NCBI GenBank assembly: GCA_963854835.1
Contig: OY978525.1
Span: 44,122,554 to 44,186,553 of the forward strand
Length of the DNA: 64,000 nucleotides
From: Megamerina dolium
Lineage: Eukaryota > Arthropoda > Insecta > Diptera > Megamerinidae
Direction of reading: 5' to 3'
Of this stretch, positions 18,903 through 29,484 are shown one piece after another (the first letter of the stretch is position 1; each line of letters starts with the position of its first letter). The notes under the pieces were generated by a model. The model saw only the letters and a list, made by a program, of their open reading frames with translations, was not told the DNA's origin and did no database searches. Both the position numbers and the translations under genes were made by a program.

Positions 18903-20553
18903 CAGTGGCTCCCAGCTTATTTCGTACAGTGACAGTTTAAAAATTGCTGCAGTCGTAATTCCTAATATAGCAAAAATTTGAACAAAATATAAATGCCATT
19001 TTTGAAAGGAAGGTTTGTTTTTTATTTTCCAAAATTTACTTTTTCAAAATTTTAGTGTTTGACACTATAAAAAAATAAAATAAGAAAAAAATAGGAAAAT
19101 TCATGTCACAGCTTATTTCGTACAGTCTCTTTAAGTTCAAACTAAAAACAAAGTAAGTTGATTTTAATATTTAGTTGACATCCCTTAGCGTTAATGACAG
19201 CCTGGAGTCTATTTGGCATTGAATCCACCAATTTTTGAGTGATGTCTGGTGTGATTTTTTTCCATTCTTCCATCAGTACCTTCTTTAGGTCTTGCTTATT
19301 AGAAATCTTGTGTGTTCTTATTTTATTGTCCAAAATAGACCAAAGATTTTCAATCACATTCATGTCAGGTGACTGTGGTGGTGGAGACATCAAGTGTGGG
19401 CAGTTCCAAATAAGCCAAGATTGCACAATCCCAGATTTATGTTTTGGGTCATTATCTTGGTAGTACCGAAATTCTTCCCGCAAACCCAGTTTGTCTGCAC
19501 TTTGAAGTAAATTGTTTTTCAGAATCTCGAGGTACTTCATTTTGTCCATTGTTTCCTCAATAAAAACCAATTCACCTACTCCGGCTGCTGACATACAGGC
19601 CCAAACCATCACGCTACCGCCACCATGCTTCACTGTGGGCTTAAGGTTCTCCTTGTTTAGCTCGGTATTCGCTTTACGCCAAACATATGACATTCCGTCC
19701 GAGCCAAAAATATTAAACTTAGACTCATCCGCGAAAATAACGGTATTCCAGAACGCAGGAGTATTAATAATATGCTCTTTGGCGAAGTCAAGTCGGCGTT
19801 GTATATTCATTTTCGAAATGAATGGTTTCTTTCGGGCTACTCGACCGTTCAAGTCATGATTGCGCAGCACACGTCGGACAGTTTCAGCACTGGATGATTT
19901 TCCTATTTCACGCTGAACCTCTGCAGCCAACTTCGGAGCGGATAACTTTGGATTTTTCTTAATTTTTCGTACAATATAACGCTCGTCTGAAGCGTTGAAA
20001 ATCTTATTAGGTGCTTCTCTGCCCTTGTTCTCCAACCGATTTTCGCGAACGAAGCGTTGAATGATGTATTGGACAGTTGAGGCACTTAAATTTGTCATTT
20101 CAGCAATTTTTCGCACACTCTGACCTTTCCTAAAATGGTTAATTACCAGTTTACGCTGTTCCATCGTTGTACGACGACCCATAACGCTAAATGTTTAATT
20201 TACAGCACTTTAACTATTTAAAATAATAATAATAAAAATTGTTATAATAGTTAAAAAGGTCCAAAAACTCATACAATTCAAAAAAACTTTGTAACTGCGC
20301 GGCAGAATGAAACTTACTTACATTGAAGTTTGTGTACGAAATAAGATGTGAGCTGAAAATCAGCTGATCAATAGTTTTTCTCTCTTGCATGACAAAAAGA
20401 ACAATTTTTGGGGTTCCCCGTTTTCTTATTAGGTTTACTAAACACATACACAGACATCTACATTCAAAACTTATCGATAAGTTTTTTAGTTTCGATGTTA
20501 CAGCCATTTACATAAAAATATATACACTGTACGAAATAAGCTGTGAGCCACTG
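18903..20553 (-). mobile_element. Tc1-like transposon with IR/DR-type ends, 1651 bp
   Basis: The ends are CAGTGGCTCMCAGCTTATTT in inverted orientation, flanked by TA at 18901-18902 and 20554-20555. The core CAGCTTATTTCGTACAGT is repeated inside the left end near 19110, and a diverged copy (TTATTTCGTACA) lies inside the right end near 20330. Each end thus holds two direct-repeat binding-site candidates about 200 bp apart, as in IR/DR Tc1 elements. It was inserted into the last codons of the younger jockey LINE. Confidence 0.93.
19142..20182 (-). CDS. Tc1-like DD34E transposase, intact, 346 aa
   Basis: Cut-and-paste transposase for the surrounding element. Residues ~8-45 (EQRKLVINHFRKGQSVRKIA) form the first helix-turn-helix and ~65-110 the second. 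The DDE core has Asp152 (FADESKF), Asp243 (YYQDNDPKHKS) and Glu278 (SPDMNVIENLW), with 34 residues between the last two. The glycine-rich box KHGGGSVMVWACMS lies at about 185-198. The length fits the ~340-350 aa of Tc1 family enzymes. The Met start lies just inside the right end, and no stop or frameshift interrupts it. Similarity in size and end structure to the Drosophila S element is my inference. Confidence 0.93.
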   Translation of the reverse strand: MGRRTTMEQRKLVINHFRKGQSVRKIAEMTNLSASTVQYIIQRFVRENRLENKGREAPNKIFNASDERYIVRKIKKNPKLSAPKLAAEVQREIGKSSSAETVRRVLRNHDLNGRVARKKPFISKMNIQRRLDFAKEHIINTPAFWNTVIFADESKFNIFGSDGMSYVWRKANTELNKENLKPTVKHGGGSVMVWACMSAAGVGELVFIEETMDKMKYLEILKNNLLQSADKLGLREEFRYYQDNDPKHKSGIVQSWLIWNCPHLMSPPPQSPDMNVIENLWSILDNKIRTHKISNKQDLKKVLMEEWKKITPDITQKLVDSMPNRLQAVINAKGCQLNIKINLLCF

Positions 20554-20555
20554 TA

Positions 20556-22404
20556 TATTTAAAACATTTTTCCTTTTTAGTCTTTTAATATATTTAAGCT
20601 TAAGGAGCTCTCGCGCTAGAGTATTAGGATGATTACTTAGTCGTTCAGAGTAACGTTGGCAATGTTTTCCTATGTCTATTTTAATAGTGTCAATCTGTAG
20701 GTCCTTGTATATATTTGTGTTACTGATGTACCAAGGAGCTCGGCAGAGACGTCTAAGGATTTTAGATTGATCACGCTGAATTTTCTCAATATTAGAGTTT
20801 GAAGAAGTGCCCCAAAGCTGAATGCCGTAGCTCCAAATTGGTTTAATGGTGGACTTGAATATAAGCATTTTATTATGAAGTGACAATTTCGAGGCGTTTC
20901 CAATCAACCAATGAAGTTTGGCTGCTTTTAATTTAGCATGCGATTGCTTTGTTTTAATGTGCTTCTTCCAGGTTAGCCTTCTATCGAGATGAAAGCCTAG
21001 ATAGGTCACTTCGTTTTTTTTGTGGTATTTTTTTACCATTAATTTGTAGTTGAGGGCATGTTTTTCTGTTCAACGTGAAAGTCATATGGACGCATTTTGA
21101 TTCGTTGATTCTAATACGTCATGTCTCCAGCCAGTGTTGTACTCTTTTTAAATGACTTTGCAGTTTTTCTGACGCTTTACTGGGATTATCATCGATGCTC
21201 AAGATTGCTGTATCGTCTGCAAAAGTTGATGTGAAAAGATTGCCATTTGTTGGTATATCTGAAGTGTAGATTAGATATAAAAAGGGACCTAAGACGCTTC
21301 CTTGCGGGACCCCAGCAAGGAAGCGTGTTTGAGTTAAATACGATCTTTTTTTAACCATAAATTTCCTATTCAACAGATAGCTCTTTAATATTTTGCAAAT
21401 GTTATCAGGAAAGAGACAACCGATTTTGTGAAGTAGGCCATCATGCCAAACCTTATCAAAAGCTTGTGCGACGTCCAGAAATACTGCTGGGCAGTACTGC
21501 TTTGCTTCGAACGCTTTTGTAATGTTAGATACTATTATGTGAACTTGTTCTACTGTACCATGTTTTGCTCTGAATCCAAATTGATTCAACGGTATAATGT
21601 TATTTGCTTCAGCAATTGGCTGTATCTTCAACATTAATAGTTTTTCAAACACTTTGGATAGGATAGGCAGCAGGCTAATAGGCCTGTACGACGATACATT
21701 AGTTGAATCTTTTCCAGGTTTTGCAATCATAATTATTTGGGAAATTTTCCATGCTGAGGGGTAATAACAAAGGCGTGGTTTGCATTCAGTATGTGTAACA
21801 GCTGTTTTACTGCAATTTGAGGTAGCTCGGCGATTATTTTGGCACTTATTTTATCATACCCTGCAGCTTTTTTGACGTTTAGTTCATTTATGATTTTGTT
21901 AAGTTCCTTTAAAGAAAATCTCACTAAGGTAGTAGAGCTGTTATTGGTCATGATTGGTAATCCTCCATCCCTTGTAGATTCATTTGGTTTGAAAACGCCT
22001 TCTATGTGATTTGCAAATGCTTCTGCTTTATCTTGATCGCTTCTTGCCCATGATCTATCTGGCATTCGTATTGGAGCCTCTCTTATTATCGGACACTTTA
22101 CATCTTTGACTGTTTTCCACAGAGAATAATCTGTATCTTTTGTTGCAGCAAGATTACTAATATATACATTTAAACGTCTCTCTTCGGCTTCTTTTAAGTG
22201 TTTTAGTGCAGTCTGCCAATTTTTGTTTTGGTGATCTATGCTGCTGCCATTCTCTCCTGGCTTTCCTTTTAATTTTAATTAATTCCTCAATATCGGCATT
22301 TGTATGATTTTTATAATCTTGGTATTTATTTTGAGGTGTTGCAATTTTAGCATCTTCATGAGCCAACTTGGTGAAATTTTCAACTGCACTGTCGCCTTGT
22401 TTTA
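20556..22404 (-). pseudogene. Jockey reverse transcriptase, several frame breaks
   Basis: Recognisable RT motifs in order: LNVKKAAGYDKISAKIIAEL, the start box SSYRPISLLPILSKVFEKLL, the first catalytic block AVFLDVAQAFDKVWHDGLL, GVPQGSVLGPFLYLIYTSD, the catalytic TFADDTAIL (near 21215), then YLGFHLDRRLTWKKHIK and the C-terminal YGIQLWGTSSNSNI. A stop replaces a Trp at about 21119, and frame changes lie near 21040, 21731 and 22066-22157. No endonuclease remains. Confidence 0.88.
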
Positions 22405-22420
22405 CTGTCTTACTGTGTGT
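20556..22420 (-). mobile_element. Younger jockey LINE, 5'-truncated, body
   Basis: Minus-strand frames give pre-RT linker (22157-22404), RT (22065-21733, 21730-21119) and C-terminal region (21039-20556). The 5' truncation abuts the older jockey at about 22420. Removing the Tc1 element joins the last codons to a stop within 18879-18902. The 3' UTR then continues across the foldback element to a poly(A) at 16412. Confidence 0.88.
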
Positions 22421-22832
22421 CGAAAAATTGCAGCGAATACAATCCAAGTCCCTGCGAAATATTGAAAACGCGCCTTGGTATATGAGGAACGTTAACATCC
22501 ATCGAGATTTGAATGTACCCACAATTTCTGAGGAAGATGCAAAGTTCTGCAGAAGCTACATTCAAAAATTTCACAATCATCTGAATCCCCAAGCTAGGCA
22601 ATTGTTGCTGAGCACAGGCCATCGACGACTGAAAAGAAATGACACATTGAATACGCTGTGAAATTGCTAAACATCGCGACTCCACAAATTGTGACTCGCG
22701 ACTCAAAAAATTGTGATTGAACAACGGGAATATCGCATAATTTTAATTTAGTTTGTAAGATTTGAATACTTATTGTGAGTTTCTACAAATGGTAGAAAGA
22801 TTTAATAAATTCTTAGTATTTAAAAAAAAAAT
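22421..22832 (+). pseudogene. Older jockey LINE, part 2 with 3' end
   Basis: This piece continues the fragment that ends at 16411. The C-terminal RT tail (NAPWYMRNVNIHRDLNVPTI, then RRLKRNDTLNTL and a stop) is followed by a short 3' UTR with AATAAA near 22804 and a poly(A) at about 22822-22832. Left and right flanks of the interruption share a short CGAAA-ATT motif, consistent with a target-site duplication. Confidence 0.85.
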
Positions 22833-23033
22833 ATTTTTTAAAATTGTTTGAAAAAAATAATGTTTGATTCAACTTTTCAGCCACGCAGACTTAGGTTTTG
22901 AGAACAAAGTTTTTATGAAATTGGGTATGGTTTGGGAAAATCTGTGCAATATATTGCGAAAAATGCATAAAAGCAGTAAAAAATTACCTTTTTTAAGTTT
23001 TTTGTTAAGTATTTATTACACAAACGTAATAAA

Positions 23034-23400
23034 TGTGCCATAGCTCAGTGGTTAGTGTGTTGGCCTTCTGATCTGTATTTCGTGCTTCAATCCCCTGCTG
23101 ATGCATAACAAATTTAATATCGAAAAGATTTTTCTTTCGAAGGGTCCCACCTGTCGGCAAGCACTTGGAAATTCTTCCGACAGTAACAACTTGCCATGAA
23201 AAAGCTTCTAAAAGAACTCTGTGACAAAGCTCAAAAAAGTGATGTCACAAGGGTTCTGCCATTCGGTACCGGCTAAAATAAGTAGGTCCCTTCTAATACT
23301 GTCCAAAAATTTAACACTCACAACAGTAATGGAAGAGAAGCCTGGCCAATGAGCCCTTCGGGGCTTTAAGTGCCACATATTTATTTATTTTTTTTTTTAT
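23034..23400 (+). mobile_element. tRNA-derived SINE copy S1
   Basis: The tRNA-like head has an A box (TAGCTCAGTGG, 23041) and a diverged B box (GCTTCAATCCC). A ~280-bp body follows, ending in the shared tail GGGCTTTAAGTGCCACATAT and a T-rich end. This is one of six copies in the window. Confidence 0.85.
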
Positions 23401-24390
23401 ATAAATACCCTACCGTGAAATAAGAGTCCTTGTGCAATTGATATTTTTGGTTTTGTTATAATAAATGTTATCCCGGAAAATTTTCAGACTAATCTTAACA
23501 AAAAAAAAAAAATTAAAATAAATATTTGTTCTAAATGGATAAGACGATTGGGTATTTAAATACTCAAAGTATTACTATTTTTGCTTCGGTAAGAGGGTGC
23601 CATAAGCTATATATTGTATTTCCTAAAGATGATCTTTTCACTTTCTTTAACCTGTAGATAAAAGAATTGCTGCAATAGCTTCCATCCCTCCTGTATTGTA
23701 GGTATTTTGGTAGTGCTTTTTTAGATATTTAAATAATTGGTATTCAAATACCCATCCGGCAGTAATTAGTTAACGAAACAATGTGAAATTCTTATGGCAA
23801 ATAATATACGTATCTACAATATATGTACTTAATTTAAACTGTTTTTTTTTTTATTTAAACTATATAGAAATACTGTAGAAGGTAATATTCTGTTGAAAAA
23901 GTCATAGAGAGAGAAGTGAACAATTAGTTCTGCGATATTTAATTTTATCGTTTATTCTTCTGATTAAAAATGTTTTGTTTTATATGGTCTTCATGTACCA
24001 GCAGTTTGAATCTTTCGTGGAACAAATTTTAATTGACAATGAATCATATTAGAGTTTAATGGGGTAAAACCAAGGCTTCATTTTATACTTAACATTTTCG
24101 TAACATATTTACGAATTTCAGGAGCGTAACGTAGATTTCTTAAAACGTTTGATATACAACATTTTATGAATCATCCACGAAAACCGCCAATTTATATCAC
24201 TAAAATTACGGTTGTTACAAAATGTTGGCTACAGTACACAGGACTTTGATGCATTAATGACAAATTATGGAAGATCATGAAATACCTGTGGCATGGTTTC
24301 TCTCATTTAAGACTAAACTTGTCTGCATTTCCTTAAATTTTCTTAAAATAACTAAAACTTGCAGCATCAAATATTATTAAAAATTATGTG
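23401..24390. other. No gene; AT-rich unique-looking sequence
   Basis: No open frame, repeat match or RNA feature recognised in about 1 kb. Confidence 0.5.
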
Positions 24391-24713
24391 TGGGTGCCGT
24401 AGCTCAGTGGTTAGTGTGTTCGCCTTCTGATCTGTAGGTCGTGGTTCAATCCCCGGCTGATGCATAACAAATTTAATATCGATAAGATTTTTCTTTCGAA
24501 TGGTACCCACCTGTCGGCAAGCAATTGGCAATTCTTCCGACAGTAACAACTTGCCATGGCTAAAATAAGTAGGTCCCTTCTAATACTGTCCAAATTTAAG
24601 ACGCACAACAGTAATGGAAGAGAAGCTCGGCCAAAGAGAAACTCGGCTAAAGAGAAGCTCGGCCAATTAGCCCTTTGGGGCTTTAAGTGCCACATATTTA
24701 TTTTATTTTTTTA
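24391..24713 (+). mobile_element. tRNA-derived SINE copy S2
   Basis: It has intact A box TAGCTCAGTGG (24400-24410) and B box GGTTCAATCCC (24443-24453). The anticodon-loop position reads CTTCTGA, suggesting a TCT (Arg) ancestor by inference. About 75 bp of the body are deleted relative to S5, and a short segment containing AGAGAAGCTCGGCCAA is triplicated near 24615-24665. It ends with the shared CCACATATTTATTTT tail. Confidence 0.88.
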
Positions 24714-26325
24714 TGATATTTTAAATTGTTGTAAACCGCTTGATTTACATAGTGGTTAATATTTTATTTTGAAAAAACATTTTTACCAAATGAAAATTAC
24801 TTATTAATTTTATTGATAACTAGGTGAAAAAACTCAAAACATTACGGGCCACTAAGTCATTTTAAGATACACATTCCAATTTTGATAGCTTTAACCCAAT
24901 TTTAAGCAGATTTTTTTTGTTTTTTCGTAATCCATAAGCAACATTTCTGTGAAATTTTAAATACAGTGTAAACCCGGTTCAATACAAGTTATAGACTAAT
25001 CTTTAACATCATTTAACTTATTTTGTAGGCAAAATAGTGAATTTGGCGCCTACGTTAATTATGTTGTCACCATGACAGGCTGCTATACAAAAACGTGAGG
25101 CATACCTTAATTGGATTTCATCAAAAAACATAGCATTTTGCTTTAAAAAACTTATTTTATATTTTTTGTAGTACACATTACACAATCAAAGCAGAAACAA
25201 GTGAATAATACTCAAATAGTCTACGTATAAAATATAAAAAAATGTGAAAATAATTTTGTTGTAAATTCTATTATACAATGTGTATGTATTAAGTATATAC
25301 ATTCACTGCAAAAATTCAATTTATGGAAATATGGGACTAGTGCCACTTCTGCCACTTCACTAACATTCGAACATGTCCTATGAAGAGACTAATTGTACCT
25401 TTTTATACCCGAACGGCTATAAAAAGAGCCTAGTCGCCTCTACATGTACTATGGAAATAGACAAAGTTTTTTACTAAAAAATTGCTCTTTACAAACAAAT
25501 ATGTGTTTGTAATCGAAAAATCAAATATTGCAAAAGTATCTCTAAGTACAATACATGATTTAATTTAAAAAGTGATCACCAACTTATTTCTAAAGTGACT
25601 AAATAATTTTTGAATGATATTAATTTTTTGCAATTTACATACGTTTAATACATATGTAAGGGCTTTGCAATACTTAAGGCTAAGATATTCGTTTTGAAAA
25701 CTTGGAGGAATACTGTTTTTAATACAAAGATTTTTCAAATAATTAAATTTATTTAAAGTAATGCCTAACTCTTTTGGCTGTATAGAAGATAAGGTCCCTG
25801 GGATATAGAAGCCGAACTAGCCGGAATATGTTCGTCCGTCCGTCTAGGACGGACATATTTAAATCAACTATTTAGGCGGCACTGATCATGAGTATACATT
25901 CTTTTCTATACCTCCTGAGATTACTTCAAATGGTTACAAACATCTGACTGAAATGAATATACTATGTACAGGGTATATATATATATCTAAAGGACAGGTT
26001 GGCAAAAACTACGTTCTTGCATATTTTACAGTTAATCATGAACTCCTAATTCTCTTGTCTTTATTGCTAGTTCTATAGCTGTTTTAATTTATATTTATGA
26101 AGTGTCACTATTAACTTCTAAGGGACTTACGTTATTTCTGCGGTAACTCAAAACATAGAGTATCGCTTACAATAAAATTGAAAGTCGCATATCTCTGTAA
26201 CTATGACGATTGAAAATATACAATATTTTACCAGTTGATGTTTTATGGGTTTTAGAACAATTCTACACAAAAAATTTATTTCGGAAAAAATGTCGCTTAC
26301 ACTAATTTCACGGTTAGGTCTCGAT
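24714..26325. other. No gene; AT-rich, with an old dispersed repeat near 25790-25985
   Basis: The part at 25790-25985 holds GTCCGTCCGTCTAGGACGGAC (imperfect palindrome), TGATCATGAGTATACATTC and TGTACAGGGTATATATA. This resembles a dispersed intergenic repeat type common in flies; its parent element is not identified. The remainder shows nothing. Confidence 0.4.
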
Positions 26326-26397
26326 ATGTTCATAGTCGCGCTTTTAAGTTGATACTTAAAAATTGCCTTTATTCATAGACGAATTTTTATCCATGGC

Positions 26398-26532
26398 TAA
26401 CTACTAACAGCTTTATAAAAAGCTTGTACAGGATAAATAAAAATGATATTTGTAGTATTTTATCGCAAATTTATTTACGATATATTTATCCTGAAAGTAT
26501 GTAAGCTTTTTATAAAGCTGTTACTAGTTAGT
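26398..26532. repeat. Hairpin within the Harbinger repeat, copy 1
   Basis: The arms share CTAACTASTAACAGCTTTAT followed by AAAAAGCTT and a distal CAGGATAAAT block, with a ~40-bp loop. The same hairpin recurs at about 27787-27921. It could be the ends of a deleted inverted-repeat element. Confidence 0.7.
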
Positions 26533-26588
26533 TATTACTAAAAATTTGACTATGAATAGAGACAATATACCCAATGGAAATGTTTTAA

Positions 26589-26792
26589 TTAACATATATT
26601 CCAGAGTCTAGCATCATGAACTGAACCACGAGTCCTCGCTACAATATCCAAAATTTTGCAATTGACATCGCAAACAACCTGCCATGACTTTTCTATCGGT
26701 GAACATTTGATGCGAACGTGCGTGCTATCAATAATGCCTATAAAACTTGGAAAGCGCGATATAATGGAGATATTATGCCTTGCTTCATTCAT
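26589..26792 (-). pseudogene. PIF/Harbinger transposase fragment, copy 1
   Basis: The frame reads SRFPSFIGIIDSTHVRIKCS and then QVVCDVNCKILDIVARTRGS-VHDARLWN. These are the first two catalytic Asp regions of Harbinger (DDE_4) transposases. The usual ~15-20 residues between KCSP and QVVCD are missing. Only this core piece remains, so it is dead. Confidence 0.85.
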
Positions 26793-27033
26793 TTGATCGC
26801 TCCACTAGGAAATCTAATGAAATTTCCCAGAGGCAAAGTAATTATTTTATTAAATTTTTAATAATCCTGCTTACAATTGGCTGTGATAAATTATAAAGAT
26901 CAGCTAAAAAATCGTGATTTAAGTTTAAATCTAGGAGCAAATCGATGTATCACTTTGATTACGCCCAAAAAACAAAAATCAAATGGATCAATAGGTTTGC
27001 TGTAAATTTTACTGCGCCTTAAAAGTTAAAGTC

Positions 27034-27714
27034 CACATATTTACGAAAACAATAAAAACTAAAAAATAATTTTCATATATTCTAATAATGCTCTGAACCA
27101 CTGACAATGTTAATACATTGTACACATAATTGTGTAATAGAGCGTAAGGAAAAGTGAATGGAAGAATGTTGAAGATGTTCGAAATGTCGAACTTTTCTTT
27201 CACTCATAATTTTCATAAACTTACAGGTGCATATGTTTGCAGCTGTTTAAGTCCATATTTTTTTTTCTGAGTTTTGTAATTTTAATCTGCTGCACTAAAA
27301 CACGCGCATGTGTTGGTATTATTGCATTGGCGGAACACTCACTTTTATGGTTTCTTGCTTTACTTTTTCTCTTTTATTTCTTGTTTTGCCAAAGAAACCA
27401 GACTATTCGCAAATTTGTAGTGCAATAACCTTAATGTGTGCTGATATTATGTTTTCCGTAAATTTTTAGTTTGAATATTAATTACCACTGGTATTGGTGG
27501 GTACAAACTAATGATATAACCATTACAATTACAAGTGGATGTTATTAATACTTACAATTATATACATATGCAAATTGTTGACAAACTTGATAATAGTTCT
27601 TTTAATATACATAAGTACCAATATATTGTATGATAATTACTTTCTTACTTTGAACTTACATACTTTGTGAACATGCAAGCGAAGAATGCCAAAAAAGAGA
27701 TTCACAGATTGCGC
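27034..27714. other. Single-copy sequence between the two Harbinger repeats; no gene seen
   Basis: AT-rich, with no recognised frame. A 60-aa Phe-rich frame at 27237-27428 looks fortuitous. Confidence 0.5.
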
Positions 27715-28420
27715 ATGTTCATAGTCGCGCTTTTAAGTTGATACTTAAAAATTGCCTTTATTCATAGACGAATTTTTATCCATGGCTAACTACTAACAGC
27801 TTTATAAAAAGCTTGTACAGGATAAATAAAAATGATATTTGTAGTATTTTATCGCAAATTTATTTACGATATATTTATCCTGAAAGTATGTAAGCTTTTT
27901 ATAAAGCTGTTACTAGTTAGTTATTACTAAAAATTTGACTATGAATAGAGACAATATACCCAATGGAAATGTTTTAATTAACATATATTCCAGAGTCTAG
28001 CATCATGAACTGAACCACGAGTCCTCGCTACAATATCCAAAATTTTGCAATTGACATCGCAAACAACCTGCCATGACTTTTCTATCGGTGAACATTTGAT
28101 GCGAACGTGCGTGCTATCAATAATGCCTATAAAACTTGGAAAGCGCGATATAATGGAGATATTATGCCTTGCTTCATTCATTTGATCGCTCCATTAGGAA
28201 ATCTAATGAAATTTCCCAGAGGCAAAGTAATTATTTTATTAAATTTTTAATAATCCTGCTTACAATTGGCTGTGATAAACTATAAAGATCAGCTAAAAAA
28301 TCGTGATTTAAGTTTAAATCTAGGAGCAAATCGATGTATCACTTTGATTACGCCCCAAAAAAAAATCAAATGGATCAATAGGTTTGCTGTAAATTTTACT
28401 GCGCCTTAAAAGTTAAAGTC
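27715..28420 (-). repeat. Direct duplication, copy 2 (Harbinger fragment)
   Basis: Offset of 1389 bp from copy 1. The embedded transposase fragment (27978-28181) is identical at the protein level. Confidence 0.9.
27978..28181 (-). pseudogene. PIF/Harbinger transposase fragment, copy 2
   Basis: Same 67-residue fragment as at 26589-26792, with the same internal deletion. The deletion therefore preceded the duplication. Confidence 0.85.
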
Positions 28421-28529
28421 GTCAACACTCTCATATCTTCTAAAATACCTAGTTTATGTTTGGTTATGTGGCTGTCCTCTCTCTAAAAGGACACACTTAG
28501 GCCAGAAAGACCCATTGTGATACCACCGC

Positions 28530-28812
28530 GCTTCTCTTCCAATACTGTTGTGCGTGTTAAATTTGGATAGCATTAGAAGGGACCTACTTATATTAGCCGG
28601 TTCCGAACGGCAGAACCCTTTTAAGAGCTCTTTTAAGAAGAATTTTTGGCAAATTGTTACAGACAGAAAAATAGCCATTTCTAACTGGCAGGTAGGTATC
28701 GTTCGAAAGAAAAATCTTTTCGACATTAAATTTTGTTATGCTTCAGCCGGGGATTGAACCCACGACCTACAGATCAGAAGGCCAACGCACTAACCGTTGA
28801 GCTACGGTACCT
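28530..28812 (-). mobile_element. tRNA-derived SINE copy S3, diverged
   Basis: The minus strand has an A-box variant (TAGCTCAACGG) and an intact B box (GGTTCAATCCC) near 28755-28765, then the shared body (CGGAACCGGCTAATATAAGT). The tail is lost or degraded. It is the most diverged of the longer copies. Confidence 0.75.
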
Positions 28813-28839
28813 CTCCCAGTTATGATAAGTTATCTTCCC

Positions 28840-29140
28840 AATTGCATACTTCTGACTCTCTTTCGGACTCGTCACTGATTCGGATTGAAGAAGTCAAGTA
28901 TCCTGATGTGGTTTTTGATTCCACGTTTACATTTTACCCTCATTTAAATTACGTCATATCTAAAGCCTATTCACCTTTGGCTTTTATTCGCCGTAATAGT
29001 AAATATCCTGTTGATCTTTATACATTAAGTAGTTCGCTCAAAGTTGGAATATGCATCCTCTATTTGGAATCGATTTTATTCGTCTCATGCTATGCATCTT
29101 GAGTGTGTGCAGAAATCGTTTATGAGCTTATGATCTTTAA
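28840..29140 (+). pseudogene. LINE reverse transcriptase C-terminal scrap
   Basis: RIEEVKYPDVVFDSTFTFYP and HLNYVISKAYSPLAFIRRNS match the block after the RT catalytic motif in insect LINEs (normally YLGV..D..L.F..H). The frame then shifts into an LEYxxS-like segment and LECVQKSF near 29100. The clade cannot be fixed from this piece. Confidence 0.65.
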
Positions 29141-29203
29141 TTTGACGACTTTAGAAAATAGAAGAACAATTTTTTATCTGCTCCTTCTGTCAGATACTGC
29201 AAT

Positions 29204-29345
29204 GGTAGATGCCGTAGATCAATGGTTAGTGCGTTGACCTTCTGATATGTAGGTCGTGGGTTCAATCCCCCGCTGAAGTACAACTTTAATGTCGAAAAGA
29301 GTTTCCTTTCGGACGGTACCCACTGGCCAGCAAGCTTAGCTTCAT
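29204..29345 (+). mobile_element. tRNA-derived SINE copy S4, 3'-truncated
   Basis: The head has A-box variant TAGATCAATGG and intact B box GGTTCAATCCC, then the start of the body (CGAAAAGAG.TTTC.TTTCGG). It stops near 29345. Confidence 0.75.
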
Positions 29346-29374
29346 AACTGTCGCAAACTTTGATTGTTCCATCA

Positions 29375-29484
29375 ATTGACAATTTCAAATAAAATTCGAC
29401 TCAGAATAATTCATGGTTATCAGCTGAAGCAAATTAATAATTGAGTAAAAGGTTATGGTGAGTAATCACTTTCCCAATGGTATA
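29375..29484 (+). repeat. Dispersed repeat, copy 1
   Basis: About 110 bp are shared with 38336-38448 in the same orientation at roughly 93-95% identity (core TTCATGGTTATCAGCTGAAG). Function and parent element are unknown. Confidence 0.85.

Larger units (their letters stand above)
26326..27033 (-). repeat. Direct duplication, copy 1 (Harbinger fragment)
   Basis: The 708-bp unit is repeated at 27715-28420 with only a few substitutions and a small indel in an A run. It contains a hairpin at about 26398-26532 and a Harbinger-type transposase fragment. Confidence 0.9.

Noticed and set aside
24400..24470. Genuine tRNA gene
   Set aside because: A and B boxes are present, but the anticodon stem does not pair well, there is no tRNA 3' half closing the acceptor stem, and the head is followed by the same ~300-bp body in six places. 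A SINE explains it better.
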